DNA from: Flammulina velutipes
Taxonomy: Eukaryota; Basidiomycota; Agaricomycetes; Agaricales; Physalacriaceae
Assembly: GCA_011800155.1 (NCBI GenBank)
Contig: CM022376.1
Span: forward strand, 1,302,001-1,366,000
DNA: 64,000 nucleotides
Direction: 5' to 3'
A program made the position numbers and the translations under genes. Shown here one piece after another: positions 1 to 12,059 of this stretch. Each line of letters starts with the position of its first letter. Within the stretch, counting starts at the first letter, position 1. Under the pieces are notes generated by a model. The model had not been told where the DNA came from. It did not search any database and saw only the letters and a list, made by a program, of their open reading frames with translations.

Positions 1-49
1 ACGACATGTCTTACAGAAGAAGTACTGACGCTAAGTCCTCAGGCCTCAG

Positions 50-687
50 GTTGGACTCTGGTTGAGCAATCGCACAATCACTCAAGTTGATGCGCCCAAT
101 ATTATCTGTCTTGTCATGAGAGACGTCCGAGTGGACTTTCCCAACAAAGGGGACCCAGGACTCAAGCTCTTTCACGAATGGTATCTTGCGGACACGAATA
201 TGGACCTAGAGCTCGAACTGTTTAGACTACTGTATAAAGTCGAGATGACGCTGTATGAATTTGCGGTACGGAAAGGGCTTCTGTAGGTTTCTTTCATTCG
301 CCAATTTAACCAGCTAACTTGAATGAATGCTTGTCCTCAGGTATTGTGATTTTCATCTCGGGAACATCTTCGTCGACAAGACGCTCAAAACGATCATGCC
401 CATAGACTGGGGAACACCAACTTATCCATTCCCTGGCGTTTTACAGGTTTCCGAAAAGTTGGCCGACAGGGATCGTGAAATCGAAATTTATGACGACTAC
501 ATCCTTAGAAACATGCCAAAGAGATTCAACATCCAGCGACTGTCGATCCAGCTAGAGCGACGTGACAAAACGTTGAGACCGTGAGTTTGATTCGAGTATT
601 GCTGTCTGGTACTGTAACTGAATTTTTGGGTCTATTAGGGCCGACCAAGCGGAATTGACCAAATTGCCTATTTCCGGTTCTGTTTGA
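50..687 (+). CDS. Kinase-fold protein, copy A (5' end outside window)
   Basis: Three exons are visible: 50-282, 341-580 and 639-687, joined across two 58-nt introns. The acceptor at 49 (CTCAG) lines up with an intron of the next gene, so the upstream exons lie before the window. The third-last coding block carries YCDFHLGNIFVD and later PIDWG. This resembles the catalytic loop (D-x-H-x-x-N) and metal-binding Asp of aminoglycoside/choline-phosphotransferase-type kinase folds rather than the HRD/DFG of ordinary protein kinases. The preceding CLVMRD-like segment fits a hinge region. It is a diverged tandem paralogue of the gene at 1257-2297, with the same intron positions. Substrate and activity are unknown; it may be a pseudokinase. 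Confidence 0.6.
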
Positions 688-1256
688 TGGAGTGTCTCTT
701 GCCATGCATTCCTTGCAATATGAAGCGATAGAACTATGTATGGGGTTTTACGGCACTTGAACCAATGAACGCTGCTGGTGGTACGGTATTGAGAGCGACA
801 AGTACACATTTCGCAGATATACCAAACCCGGTGAGAGGCAACACAATCTTTCATACTGTCTCTCATCGCATTACAGGTCAGAGTATGACTCCTCTGGAGC
901 ATGTAGCCAACCCAATTATCGAAGTTGCTCACTATCCGATTAGACACTAAGCAAGGACGCAGTAATGTATAACTTTGTTCTATCCACGGCTCCCATATAG
1001 CAGCACATCCGTGATCGTCATGCAGACTACCAACCTCACAGTTGGGACTTTCAGTGTCCCAATACTGATATTGGGGAGTAATTGCTTGGAGCCACAAATG
1101 GCAGTGAACGTCCACATCACTGCACGCATCGCAATAACACTGGTCGTCCGGGCAACCGGTCGCAGGCAGTGATGCCAGAATATTTCAAATAGCCAGTCCT
1201 GGCCAGTGGCCAGCAACTTCACATACGACGTAGCATTACGAGCTGGTCTCGCCATT
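688..1256. other. Intergenic stretch between the two kinase-fold paralogues
   Basis: No gene recognised. Open frames on both strands overlap each other without splice logic or recognisable domains. It presumably holds the 3' end of copy A and the promoter of copy B. Confidence 0.5.
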
Positions 1257-2297
1257 ATGCTGAAGACACTCTTCTTCGCTTTGTTTGGACTCCTCGCCTT
1301 TAACTCTCCGTTGTACGTCCTCCAGATCGCTGCTTTGGCTAGCTAACGATCTTTATAACAGTCATCCGAACTCGATATTCGTTCGTGCTGACGGGATTCA
1401 AGACCTTAGCAAGGTTGAGCTGAAAGTTGGCAATGTGTTGAAACCTCACCCCCTGCAAAGATTGAGCTCGGGAGAACAGGGAAGTGACTCTGTAGTCTTC
1501 AAGCTTAGCAACGGATATAATGGCATACCCGCCGTTCTGAAGGCTATGCAAGACAAAGGGAGTAACGTTGCAGATATAAAGAAAGAAATAGAGTACGCAA
1601 ACAGGGTGGGTGATACATCGTTCGCTTCCGGGGAGATACTAACAGGTGGTATGTTTCAGGTTGGTGTCGCATTGACCGATACCATCGTCCAGAGATCTGG
1701 CGTCAACTTTTATTGCCTTGTCATGAAAGACCTTCGAGATGGAAACCCGCCTCTCAAGTTCTTCCACGACTGGTATTTTCAAGACCAGAGCATGGTTTTA
1801 AGTCAGGAGCTTCCTGCACTTCGGGAACTGGCCAAGGAAACATTTCTTGCTTTTGCGGAGAAGTATGATCTGCTGTACGTTGGTTCTTGATTTTGTTCTC
1901 GTTGATCAATGCCCAATTCCAAACAGCTATTTCGACGTCCACCTGACGAACTTCCTCGTTGACAGGAAATTGACGAAGCTCCAGCCTCTAGATTTTTCGC
2001 CGCCGAGGTATGTCCGAGTCCCAGGCTTAGACCAACCTACGAAAATGTCCGGCGTTGAAGATATTAAAGGCCTGAAGAAAGAGGAGAGAAACTTGAGAAT
2101 GCGTGAATATGAAGAGCATCTCAGGCTTGCATTGCGCAAAAGAGCTATAATGTCGCTCGACACTTTCTATGCTGTGGTCACAGATCAATTCAAGGCCGAA
2201 TTGAGGCCGTAAGTCTATCCTTTACTATCCCAGCACCAAACTGACTGCTCTACTTAGGATGGATCAACAGGCCTACAGGGCAAACGCAATATATTAA
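1257..2297 (+). CDS. Secreted or membrane-targeted kinase-fold protein, copy B
   Basis: Five exons join in frame to 278 residues: 1257-1312, 1362-1605, 1660-1874, 1927-2208, 2258-2297. The start is chosen because the first exon encodes a hydrophobic leader (MLKTLFFALFGLLAF) that looks like a signal peptide. The body shows a glycine-rich loop (SGEQGSDSVVFKL), a candidate ATP-binding lysine (AVLKAM), a helix-C-like Glu, a hinge (CLVMKDL), a catalytic-like loop FDVHLTNFLVD and a PLDFS motif where DFG/DWG would sit. This fits a small atypical kinase fold. Copy A keeps DWG, whereas copy B has DFS, so copy B may be catalytically altered. The second intron is 54 nt, stop-free and in frame, so retention would add 18 residues. 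Function is unknown. Confidence 0.65.
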
Positions 2298-2939
2298 TTC
2301 TCAAAAGCATATGCGAATGGTGGATATATAACGTAGTAGCTGCAGTAGACAATCGTAGTAGATATAGTAATAATAGACCTAATGACCACAACACACTGCA
2401 TTCCGGAGCGTTGTTTTCCAGCTCCATTGGCTCATTTCGATTCCAGACGGGATCGTGCTGAGCTTATACGAACACTTTCCAATTCGACTTCAAAGGCTTT
2501 GAAATTTCAGCACGGTTCGGAAGGTGGTCGACGCTAGACGAACTCGGCGTCTCAATCTATTCACAGCGACATTCTGGAGGAGTGGACCCAAATGGATGGA
2601 GTACGCTGTCAAATTGAAAGTGGGTTTTCCGTCCATTTGGTGGACTTAGTCCCTTAACTTACAGTTCTCAAATGTCTAAGCAAGTCAAAGAGTCGGAGTC
2701 TACTACTAAGAAGATAGATCTGCCACTGGCCATTTCATCCGACCTTGCTTCGTGAAGGACGAGCCAGGCCTACCAAGAAGGCGTTGAGAAGTTCACGGGA
2801 GGTATTGTTCAAAAATATGTCTATATCGATCCTACATAGATGTCGGTTGTTGATATACAGATTGAGCATCGTCTACAAGATGGTCTCGTCATACCTTCCG
2901 GATTCTCTCCGAAAATTCCTGTAGAAATTGATATTTCAG
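2298..2939. other. Intergenic, convergent gene ends
   Basis: This lies between the 3' end of the kinase-fold gene and the 3' end of the minus-strand deaminase-like gene. No supported ORF, RNA gene or repeat was seen. Confidence 0.5.
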
Positions 2940-5911
2940 TCAGTATGAAATAGTATCAACACAAAGACGTACCCAATCGGCAATAGCTTTCATCTCATCG
3001 CCAAAAGTCTTGGGCTCAACGAGACGTTTGATCTTGATTGGCTCATCTGCAGCGCTTGGCGAACTTGTCTTGCTTCGATACAACCCCTCCTTGTCGATGA
3101 CCATTCCTTTCAAGCGGCACAGAAGCACTTCTTCCAAGTTCTCGACACTGATCGGGAGCCATCTTGGCGGAGTCCAGGGATAGTACCGGTTATGAGCACC
3201 CGGAAGACGAAACTGGAAATTTGCGCCATGGCTGCTCAACCAGTTATTCATGGCACTAGCAGTTATGGAGCATATGGCACAGGGCATTTTGGCAACTCCA
3301 ATGTCGATGATACGAGGCTGCAATACAATCAGAAGGAAGGCGGAAAACAAAGACTGACTGACTGGACTAGTGGTACTACGATGATACTAAAATTCAATTA
3401 GTTGAAGTTAGCTCATAGGGCTGAACACATACTTCATTGGCAACACCTTGAAATACTGTCTTGATGTCATCGGGAATGGGATCAAGCAAGTCCTTTAGTT
3501 CGGCCACGGACGCCACAATGGATGCCATTATTCCTGTTTCGCAATGGCAAGACCCATGAAAAGTACGGGACTTCCCCTGTTTGACGATCTTCTGCAGGTC
3601 GTTTTTAAGCGTGGTTTGGCTCGTTGCTTCGAAAACATTGAACCATTTATTCATCTGCGCCTCCAGCTGTCCTTGGTCGAAATCTGTGGGCCTCAGGTCC
3701 GGAAGGTCAATGAGGGAGCAACTGATTATCAGAGGCGATCGAAGGAACCGCCGGGTGCATAGGAAGCGAATGGCTGTGGTCCATGCAGTTGTTGCCTCCA
3801 AATTACGGATAAAAAGATAGCTTCCTCGGGGGACCCATTCTGAACAGGTTGAGTAAACTGAGCGAGATATTAAAATGAGGGTATGTACTGGATCTGCGCC
3901 CATCGTCCAAGAACATATCATCCAGCTCATCATTTTCATCTTCATCTTCATTCAGTGGGGTGTCAGTATTCGTCGCTGCGTGCGCGGTGCCTAAAAGACA
4001 AGACAAATTGAGAATAAATGGTGAGACACTTTTAGTGGTATAACCTTTCTGTTCTGATGCAGTATCCTGTGACTCGTGAGCTTCTACGCCTTTCTTTTCA
4101 AGAGCTGAAACATTCACATGAGAATTTATCGAAAGATAGCAGTATAAGAGATACACACCATTACTCCGTAGTTCATCCAAGCACATACTGAGAGATTTCA
4201 GCTTCCAAAGAGAGGACGGAATCATGGTAACCAAACAATGGAGACAAGTAGATGCGGCGGCCAAGGCAGTGAAGTCCTCGGTTTCATTTCCCGAAGTCGT
4301 ACACAGGGCCTGCGCTTTGTCGAAGTACTTAACAGAATTGATAATAGCACGAATCCACAGAGAGGCGGTCTGAGTGTCAAACTCATATTGGCCGCCGGAA
4401 TTAGGGATATCGCAGAGGAAATGAGTAAGCATTTCGAGTGGCAACGTTAGGCGGACTCGCTCGAGAGTTTCGGTCGCTCGAGGTGTCCAGTTGTAGAGTG
4501 ATTTGTTTGGATCCAGGAGATAGGTCTCTATGAGTGCTGAGATTCGAAGACCAACTTTGAGGTGACAGTGGCGCATGAAGTATACGTTGGCCATATTGAT
4601 AGACGTATCAACGTCGTCCATCTGTGCCACGGCTCTGAGGAGGTAAAGCGCCGAACGAAAGAAGACTGGGAACGATATCTTGGAGGGATCCGCATTCCTA
4701 GGCTAGGTTAATGGAAATCGAAAAAAATGATGTTTAACTTACAATACGTGTTGTGTATCCTGGGGTGACACGCTGGAATTCAGTGTGAACCTGTGCACCT
4801 GACAAAATGGGTCCTTAGGCGACGAGTTCCTCCCCAATGCCCATTTCATGGAGTTGGATTGTGCCGCAAGTGTGTTTATATGAGCCTCGTCTTGTTCTTC
4901 AAGAGAAGGGGACTTCGGGGACGATGGGCTATGGTAGGTCAGAGATCGAAACAGATACAATTGGCCTGTGCGCACTTGATGATCGTGATATTTCCCATAT
5001 CAACAGAGGGAGATAGTGTCTTGGTTTGGATGTTCTCTGTAGTTGAAGAGGACGGCGAGACTTGGGGTAGAGGCTTGGGCAACGATGAACTACGTCTGGA
5101 CAGCAAATAACATTGACACGCACGCACCTGAACGACCTAGGAAGCACGGGAGGTTGTCCCATGTCATTGGACGGGGATGGTGTCTTGACGCCAGGGTCCT
5201 CTGAAGTTGAACAGTTCGAAGACGAGATTTGGGGTGTGTTAGAATGAGAACTACGATAGGTCAGAGACGGGTGTCCGTTTTTTAATCTGTACTGACCTGC
5301 TTGAGGCGACGACAATAAGATCTGTGCCGGATTCCGATAGTTCACCTGCAGTTGCTGCGACGATACGGTTTGAGTCTTCCTCTCTGCCCCGAGACATCAA
5401 AGTCACAAAGTAATTGAGAATTCTGCCGTAGGGTTCGAGTTCATCGTCTTTGACAGCAGAAGTAGACGTTTCATCGTTGACAGAGATATCTTCCAAGCCT
5501 TGCTTCTTGTGAAGTAAAGTGGAAAGGAGATACACGCGATCGGCGATATCCATGTTGTCGTAGAGGGCAAGTTCAACTGACATTCCCACGCCAATGATAA
5601 ACGAATAGACCTGGTAGATTATACTTACATAGGAGGAACTTAAAAACATTGAGATGACCATATTGTATTATATCTCTTGTATGGTTCTGTTCTCGTTCCT
5701 CCATGCAACATCTATATGAACTGTGCAGCATGGGAAAGTTTTGATCAAGTCGTATGGTTATAGTCATCTTGTCAAAGACGGAGGAGAGAGCTGCACTGAC
5801 TAAATTAGCCTCTTTTAAGCATAGCCTCGTCTTCTTGGGCATCTCGAGGCATCTCGGGAAAAACTCAGAAGACGCCACATATGTCAGAGAGACGCAGACG
5901 ACTTCAACCAC
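2940..5911 (-). CDS. Putative deaminase-fold protein (OTT_1508-like), intron-rich
   Basis: Many short exons run from about 5911 down to a TGA at 2940-2942. The first junction is clear: an intron with GTAAGT donor near 5629 joins a KFLL block to an ELALYDN block. A Ser/Pro-rich middle follows (4.9-5.3 kb), in which two consecutive exons carry similar TKTLSPS/VKTPSPS segments. Next is a block without recognisable domain (3803-4630) and an acidic stretch. The C-terminal part has H-C-E (3538-3546) followed by P-C-A-I-C (3270-3284) and then a GAHNRYYPWTPP segment. HxE plus PCxxC is the zinc signature of the cytidine/nucleic-acid deaminase fold. From memory the layout best matches the fungal OTT_1508-like deaminase family. 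Exon borders are only partly resolved. Substrate is unknown. Confidence 0.5.
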
Positions 5912-6030
5912 TCCTTTTTATATCTGACCGGCATAAAATGGTGATATTGAATGATTAGGCAAAAGATGTCAATGGCTGATGACTCGTACGGTACACTAGT
6001 AGAAAATAGAAATATGCAGTAATAACAGAC

Positions 6031-8507
6031 CTAATAACTGCGACGTGAATTACGGCGTTCCTCCCGGGCCCGTTTCTCGCCCTGAAGATCCTTTAGCTCC
6101 CTCTTCACAGACTTTCTTTCCTTGCGCTCCGCCTCCAACTCCGCCTCCAGCTCATCGATGCGAGACTGTAAGTCATCACAAAGTTCATCGGCTGATTTCT
6201 GCAACTGCTTCAGCTGTTGCTGTAAATTGGCGACGTGTGTGGCAGAAACTTGACGTGCTTCCGCGCTCTCTCGTTTCTCCAGTTCCAGCTTCGTCTGCAG
6301 CGCCTTCAGAGCCTCTGCCTTATCCTTAACCAGAACACGACGCTGCCCGTCCAATGCATTCACTCGACTTTTCATCGCGGAAACTTTGTCCTTCTCGGCT
6401 GCGAGACAACGCGCCAGCTCTAGCTTTTTCTTCTTCAACCCGTCCGTCTCGAACATCAAGCCCGCCGTCTCCTTGGCGAGGTTATCCAACAGTTTGGCGT
6501 TCTCTTGCGATAATCTAGCGCTCGTGCTTTCCAACGCCAGAAGACTAGCCTCGTGCTCGATACATTCGGCCCGAAGATCGTTGTTCTCCGCCTCCACTGT
6601 GACGCATTTCAATTCCAGGGCATGGTGCTCGGCGAGTTTGAGTCCTAGGGCATGTTGCAGTGCCAACTTCTCCGTCTCCAAGAGCGTCTTCGCAGCTATC
6701 TCCGCCTCCAATGCAACACCTTTCGATTCCAGAGATTGTTGCAGCGTAGAATTCTCCGTTTCCACGCGTGCATACTCTGTTATTAACTCGTCCAACTCCG
6801 CGTCCAGCCTGACCACCTCCATCTCTTTCGCTTTCTGACTTTCCTGCAAGGTAGAATTCGAGGTCTCCAGTTGCGTCTTCTCTTCCTTCAACCCATCGAG
6901 CTCTGCTTGTAACTGCGTGTGGCGTATTTCGAGCAAGAAGACCTTCGAGTCCTCGTTCATCCCGTAAAGTTTCTCTAGTACCTTCGCCCAGGATGTGGAT
7001 GTTTCATCTTGAGAAGGTGAATGGAGCGTGGCCGAATCCGTACAGCCTTCGGAGGGTGATGGTGATTGGTTTTGCGAATGGGACGAGTCCTGAGTGGGTG
7101 TTCCCGGGCAAGGAGTTGCATCCTGCCGTTTCGCATTGTCATCCAGCGGAGACTGGTTTTCGGATGGTGAATGCTGGATAGCGGAAAGAGCTTGTTCCGC
7201 TTTCTCCGCTCTTTCTTTCCATATCTGCTCCTGATTTTGAGACTTCAAGAGATCGTTCAAGGCGATTGCGAGGCTGGCTTTGGTTTCTATGAGGGTTTGG
7301 GTATTTTCCTCATAGCGGCTCTCTGCACGCAGGAGGGCTCTCTCTAATGGGGCGGCGAGGGCTTCGAGGTTTATATTGGTGTGAACCGGTGCGGACATGC
7401 CATTGCTGGTGGACATTGGCACGGCGGTGTCAGGAACGGAGATGGAGCCGGAGGTGGGGACGACCTGGCCTGTAGGTTGCGCAGAAGCCTGGATCTATAG
7501 AGGGTGAACGTTCAGTGAGACGCCCCATATTCTGACCAAGATGTCTACCTTCCGATAGTCGGCTACGATATTAAATTCGTTGCAGAGTTGCAGATAACTT
7601 TCAGGGCGGAGGTAAGAGAGGTTGTGGTAGGGTGGTGCACCTATGAGGGCTTTAAGCGCGTTGTCGGCCTCACTTGGTGTATCAAATTTGAAGGCGACCT
7701 TTCTGGGAGACTCTGCAAAGTATCTGTGTGGTTTGAAAGTAAGACATGGGATGAAATGTAAATATAGCGTGCGCGTACTTCGATGGCCTGGAAATCTATC
7801 TGGCGTTAACACAAAGGGTTCTTGAAGATAGAAAAGGATGCTAACCTCAGATACGTGTTTAACAATCAATCTTCCAAAGTCAATTTCGGAGGCACAAGTG
7901 GCGTCGCTGCCACTGGATTCGAGAGAGACGTCCAGGATGACGGGAGAATACGCCTCCGGTGCGCGTTTTCCGTGCGTGACCCATTGATTATCAGAATCGT
8001 ACCAGAACCAGACATAACCTGGAGCAGACACCCAGAACACAAGCCCGAACTTGTTCACGTATTCATAGTATTCGTCCAACCCATTGATAGCCAAGTCGAC
8101 GGTGCTTGAAATTCGAGGAGGGCCTGTTGGGAAAGCTTTGGAGGGGAAAGACATGTACACTTTCGAGGGGCCAGTGATAGGAAGCTCGACGTCTTGCCTT
8201 GTGACAAATACCCTCAGAGCTACAAGCTGATCAATGCGATACATAGGGGGTTATTCGTTGGCATACCATCTTTAGCGGACCTAAAGGTAATCACAAATAG
8301 CCCAGTAGAGCCGAGTTTGGCAACATCGTGAACTAGAATATCCCAGTCGAGGTCTCCAGGATTGCCACTGTAAGATGGGTGGTTGCGTGACTTGAGGGCT
8401 TGTACGACCTGCGCCTTTGTTGGAATGTACGACTCGTGTGAAATATTGGAAGAGCAAGACGCTATTATGGAGCTAGTGGGATTGTGAATGTCAAAGACCT
8501 CATGCAT
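6031..8507 (-). CDS. Coiled-coil protein with globular N-terminus
   Basis: The start ATG is at 8505-8507 and the TAG stop at 6031-6033. The N-terminal part (8507 to about 7500, several introns) has two short stretches with RRM-like spacing (VITFRSAKDALRVF and VAFKFDTPSEADNALKALIG), but no clear RNP motifs. The final large exon (about 7420-6031) encodes more than 400 residues of heptad-rich sequence with many L, E, K and A and few prolines after a Ser/Pro/Gln-rich linker. It ends in a basic tail (RAREERRNSRRSY). This predicts a long parallel coiled coil, as in scaffold or tethering proteins. No family was recognised. It is divergent from tRNase Z, with 70 bp between start codons. Confidence 0.6.
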
Positions 8508-8577
8508 GGTGGACAGCTAGACGTGGTGGTCCAGTGAAAGCCTGTGAACGCATAATTCCCTTTCCGGACCATTTTTG

Positions 8578-11500
8578 ATGGCCATCAATATTTTCTTTCG
8601 AGGGAACGTCCACGGACTCTCAGATCTCATGAGCTGGTCTGCGTCTGTCTTAACGACCATCTCTGCGGACACCGAGCCGTGTGTTATCCTTACCTTTGAT
8701 AAGGCCAAATATCTCTTCAATGCTGGCGAGAACACCGGCCGATCTTTCCTGCAAAGCAAGCGAAATTGGCGTAAAACAAAAGGTGTATTCTTCACGGATG
8801 TAGGCACTCATAGGGCTGGGGGGCTACCAGGTGTGTGCTATAGCTTTTAGACCTGCATTTTTTCTAACTGAATCTGATTCAGGACTCCTCATGACATTCG
8901 CGGATGCAACAATCACCGAACTCAATGTCCATGGACCTACTGGCATCCTGCACTATATGGCATCGATGCGACTCTACACGTACCGGTACGCATCGAGTAA
9001 CGTGATATGCTATAATTTTGACCCTTAACAGCGACCAGATCTCCGTCACTCCCAACGAGATTCCGGTGACTCAGACCACCGCACCACAGCAAGTCTTCAA
9101 AGATGATACTATCACCGTATACGCTCTCCCAGTGATACCCTTATCCATGGCTCAAGCTGCCCCGGAGCCTTCATCCATAGCTTCTTCCCCTCCCTCCAAA
9201 AAGAGGAAACACGACGCGATCGCACCTCTGGAAGAGCGCATGGACGCTAATGGGTTGACGCCTGCGCAGCTGACTGGAGACATGGCCCAAGAATGGCGTC
9301 GTATCTTGATCAACAACATGTTCTCCGCACCAAAGAAAGACAAGAAATCAGCACAGAAACCTCCCAAAGCAAAAAAGGCCAAGCAGGCACCAGAACCTGT
9401 ACATGCCACCGAAGCGACTCCCCCAGAAGGAGACCATTTCACTCGTCGAAGGACGCGACCACACCCTGGATTCTATTCTCAGTTGCCAACCTTCTCGTCG
9501 AGCAGTCACCCTCCAAGAGACGCCGATCCTTCTCTTACGCCTGTGTTATCCTATGTCGTATTTGGGCCCAAGACTCGCGGACAATTTGACAACAAAAAGG
9601 CTACAGCCCTCAAGATTCCGAACTCGGGCATCCGTAGCGCACTTGCAAAAGGCGAAACGATCACATTCCCAGTAACAGAGGATGGAAAGACGTTCCTGAG
9701 GACAGTCAGGCCAGAAGAGATCATCGCTCCCCCCGAACCGTCCCACGTCGTTCTCATCCTAGAAATCCCTTCCCCTGCTCACATCCCCTCCCTCATACAA
9801 TCCTTCGACGAATCGCCTTTCTACAGATCACTCCATAACGCACCATCCCCAGAACACAACGTCCAATGTGTCTTCCATACTTGCGGATCTGGCGTTCTCG
9901 AGGATCCTCGCTATCTTTCATTCATGAGCAAGTTCCACGACGGCTGCCACCACGTCATCGCGTCCAGAGAACACTGTCCTGATCCCGTCACTTTTACAAG
10001 TGCGGCTTTCCAACAGCTTCGTATGCAGTCTCTCGATTCCGAGATATTCGCTCTTCCCAAGTACTCGCTAACGCCTGAAAGGGACTTTGCATCGATCCCG
10101 GGTTTGCCGAAGAATGCAGCGCTGATGAAGGCAAGCTCGACGATACAGATTCGCCCACCGACGGGTGTCTTCCAGGACTCGATTACGGACAGGTTCCATC
10201 CGGCAGTTCAGGGAGCGGTAGATCTTCTACCACATACACTCAAGGCCTTCGAGGATGCGAGAAAAGAGGTCAGAATCCAAGAAGGAATACTGGAAGCCTC
10301 TGGTGTCAAACTTCCAGGCGCAGATGTGGGCGTCATCCCACTTGGGACTGGAAGTGCCATCCCCAGCAAGTACAGAAATGGTAAACGCGTTTTCTCTGTG
10401 ATCATCCCTTGCTCAAGCCATCTGCAGTGTCCTCTACTCTGATCAGGATCCCTGGCTACGGGAACATCTTGTTGGATGCCGGCGAAGGAACGTGGGGACA
10501 GCTGGCCAGGATGTACGGAACGAACAAGGAAGATGTCAACAACGTGTGGAACGTCCTACGACAGACTAGATGCATATTCGCTAGTCACATACACGGAGAT
10601 CACCACATGGGCCTTGCGCAGATCTTGCGAATGAGGAGGACAGTGAGTGTTCAGCTCTTCGTCCAGGTCCAGACACATCAATCACAGATGTCAATAGCTA
10701 AGTCCACCTCCCACAAGCCCACTTTACCTCGTCGCCCTTCGCTCTGTACACCTTTACTTGCGGGAACTGTCTGATGTACAAAACATTGGTTTGAGCGACG
10801 GCGTTGTGCAGATCATGAGCGAGGCCCTGCATTGGAAGAACCCCGAGGCATATCCCGAGTACGGCGTTTGGAGAGTCAGCGGTCAAGAAGAATGGACGAA
10901 CATCAATGCGTGCGTAACGACACCACGAATAGCTGAATCTCATCTTTCTCTTAGATCTAAAGCGCACGCTCAGGCGCTTTGCGATTCACTTAATCTCGCG
11001 GCCCTTCGGACTGTCGACGTTCGACATCGGACGGTGTGCTACGGTCTACATATCAAGAGCAAGGATGGTTGGAGTATCGTGTACGTGTGTGTTGTGGCTT
11101 GCGCAGCTCCTGTGAGACTGAATCGACCGTAGATTCTCCGCGGATACTATTCCAGCAGATCCTCTTGTGTATGCTGGTCAAGGATGTACGCTGTTGATCC
11201 ATGAGGCAACAATGGCTGACGACCAAGAGGAAATGGCGGCTGCGAAATCGCACAGCACACATGGGCAGGCGGTCAAGATCGGTAAACGGTGAGAACCCAC
11301 TTGACGCATTCTGAATCTCTGTCTGAGTTGTTCGTAGGATGAACGCCAAAGTGATTCTATTGAATCACTTCTCTGCGAGATATCCAAAGCTGCCCTCCGA
11401 GGCGAAGGGAGGCATCAACACTGAGACGACGGTGGTGCACGCGTTTGATCATGCGAATTTGACCATTGGGAATATGTGGAAGTTGGAGTACTACTTGAAC

Positions 11501-11590
11501 GCGGTGGTGAAGAGTCTGAAGGACACTGAGGATGAGGAGGATGAGATGGAGGACGACATGGGGCTCATTAATGCTGCCATGGAGGGATAA
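8578..11590 (+). CDS. TRZ1: tRNase Z, long form (tRNA 3'-end endonuclease)
   Basis: Eight exons join in frame to 888 residues: 8578-8830, 8883-8985, 9032-10380, 10428-10642, 10698-10909, 10955-11080, 11133-11288, 11338-11590. The enzyme removes 3' trailers from tRNA precursors in nucleus and mitochondria. The N-terminal half shows the decayed metallo-beta-lactamase domain of long tRNase Z (YLFNAGENTGR, FFTDVGTHRAGGLPG). The C-terminal half carries the active site: PLGTGSAIPSKYRN, DAGEGTWGQ, the metal-binding HIHGDHH (10586-10606), FSADTIP (Asp ligand), IHEAT and LNHFSARYP (His ligand). Length is close to the yeast enzyme. A lysine-rich nuclear-signal-like stretch lies near 9330-9400. It ends in an acidic tail. 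No clear mitochondrial presequence is seen at this start, so an upstream start is possible. Confidence 0.93.
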
Positions 11591-12059
11591 AAGAGATGGC
11601 TGGAACGATATTGTTCTTTCTCCCTCCAAGGCGATGGGAATACGGTATGTCCTATTCTGCGACGGTCATTAAGTATCCTCCGTATATTTCAAGAGTGGAT
11701 GATATTAAGGATGTATTGTACTAGATTTGAACTCTGAAAATAAACCGCGCGCAGGAAAACTATCGCTCGGCCCGAATGACCCGACGTTGCTTTGACGCTC
11801 CATATCACTACCGACTCTTTTCCATGCAGACGGTTGCTCAACTACCAGATACGTCCACTGGCAAATAATTGGCTTTTTGAAAATGCTATCACAATTCGCA
11901 TATGGTCTCTTAGTAAAGTATTCTAACCTATCAAGTACATTTAATTACCGAGTCTGAATCACGCCCCATCCTCTGGTACGTAAGTCTCCATGCATCGCTC
12001 GCTCGTTAACGCAATCCTGCCAGTGTCATTGAGTACTGAGTCCTGAGTCCTTGAGCCTA
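11591..12059. other. Intergenic
   Basis: 3' region of tRNase Z and probable promoter or first exon of the next gene. No recognisable feature. Confidence 0.4.

Noticed and set aside
552..1115. 187-codon minus-strand ORF
   Set aside because: Overlaps the end of kinase-fold copy A and intergenic DNA, with no domain and Cys/His/Trp-rich random composition.
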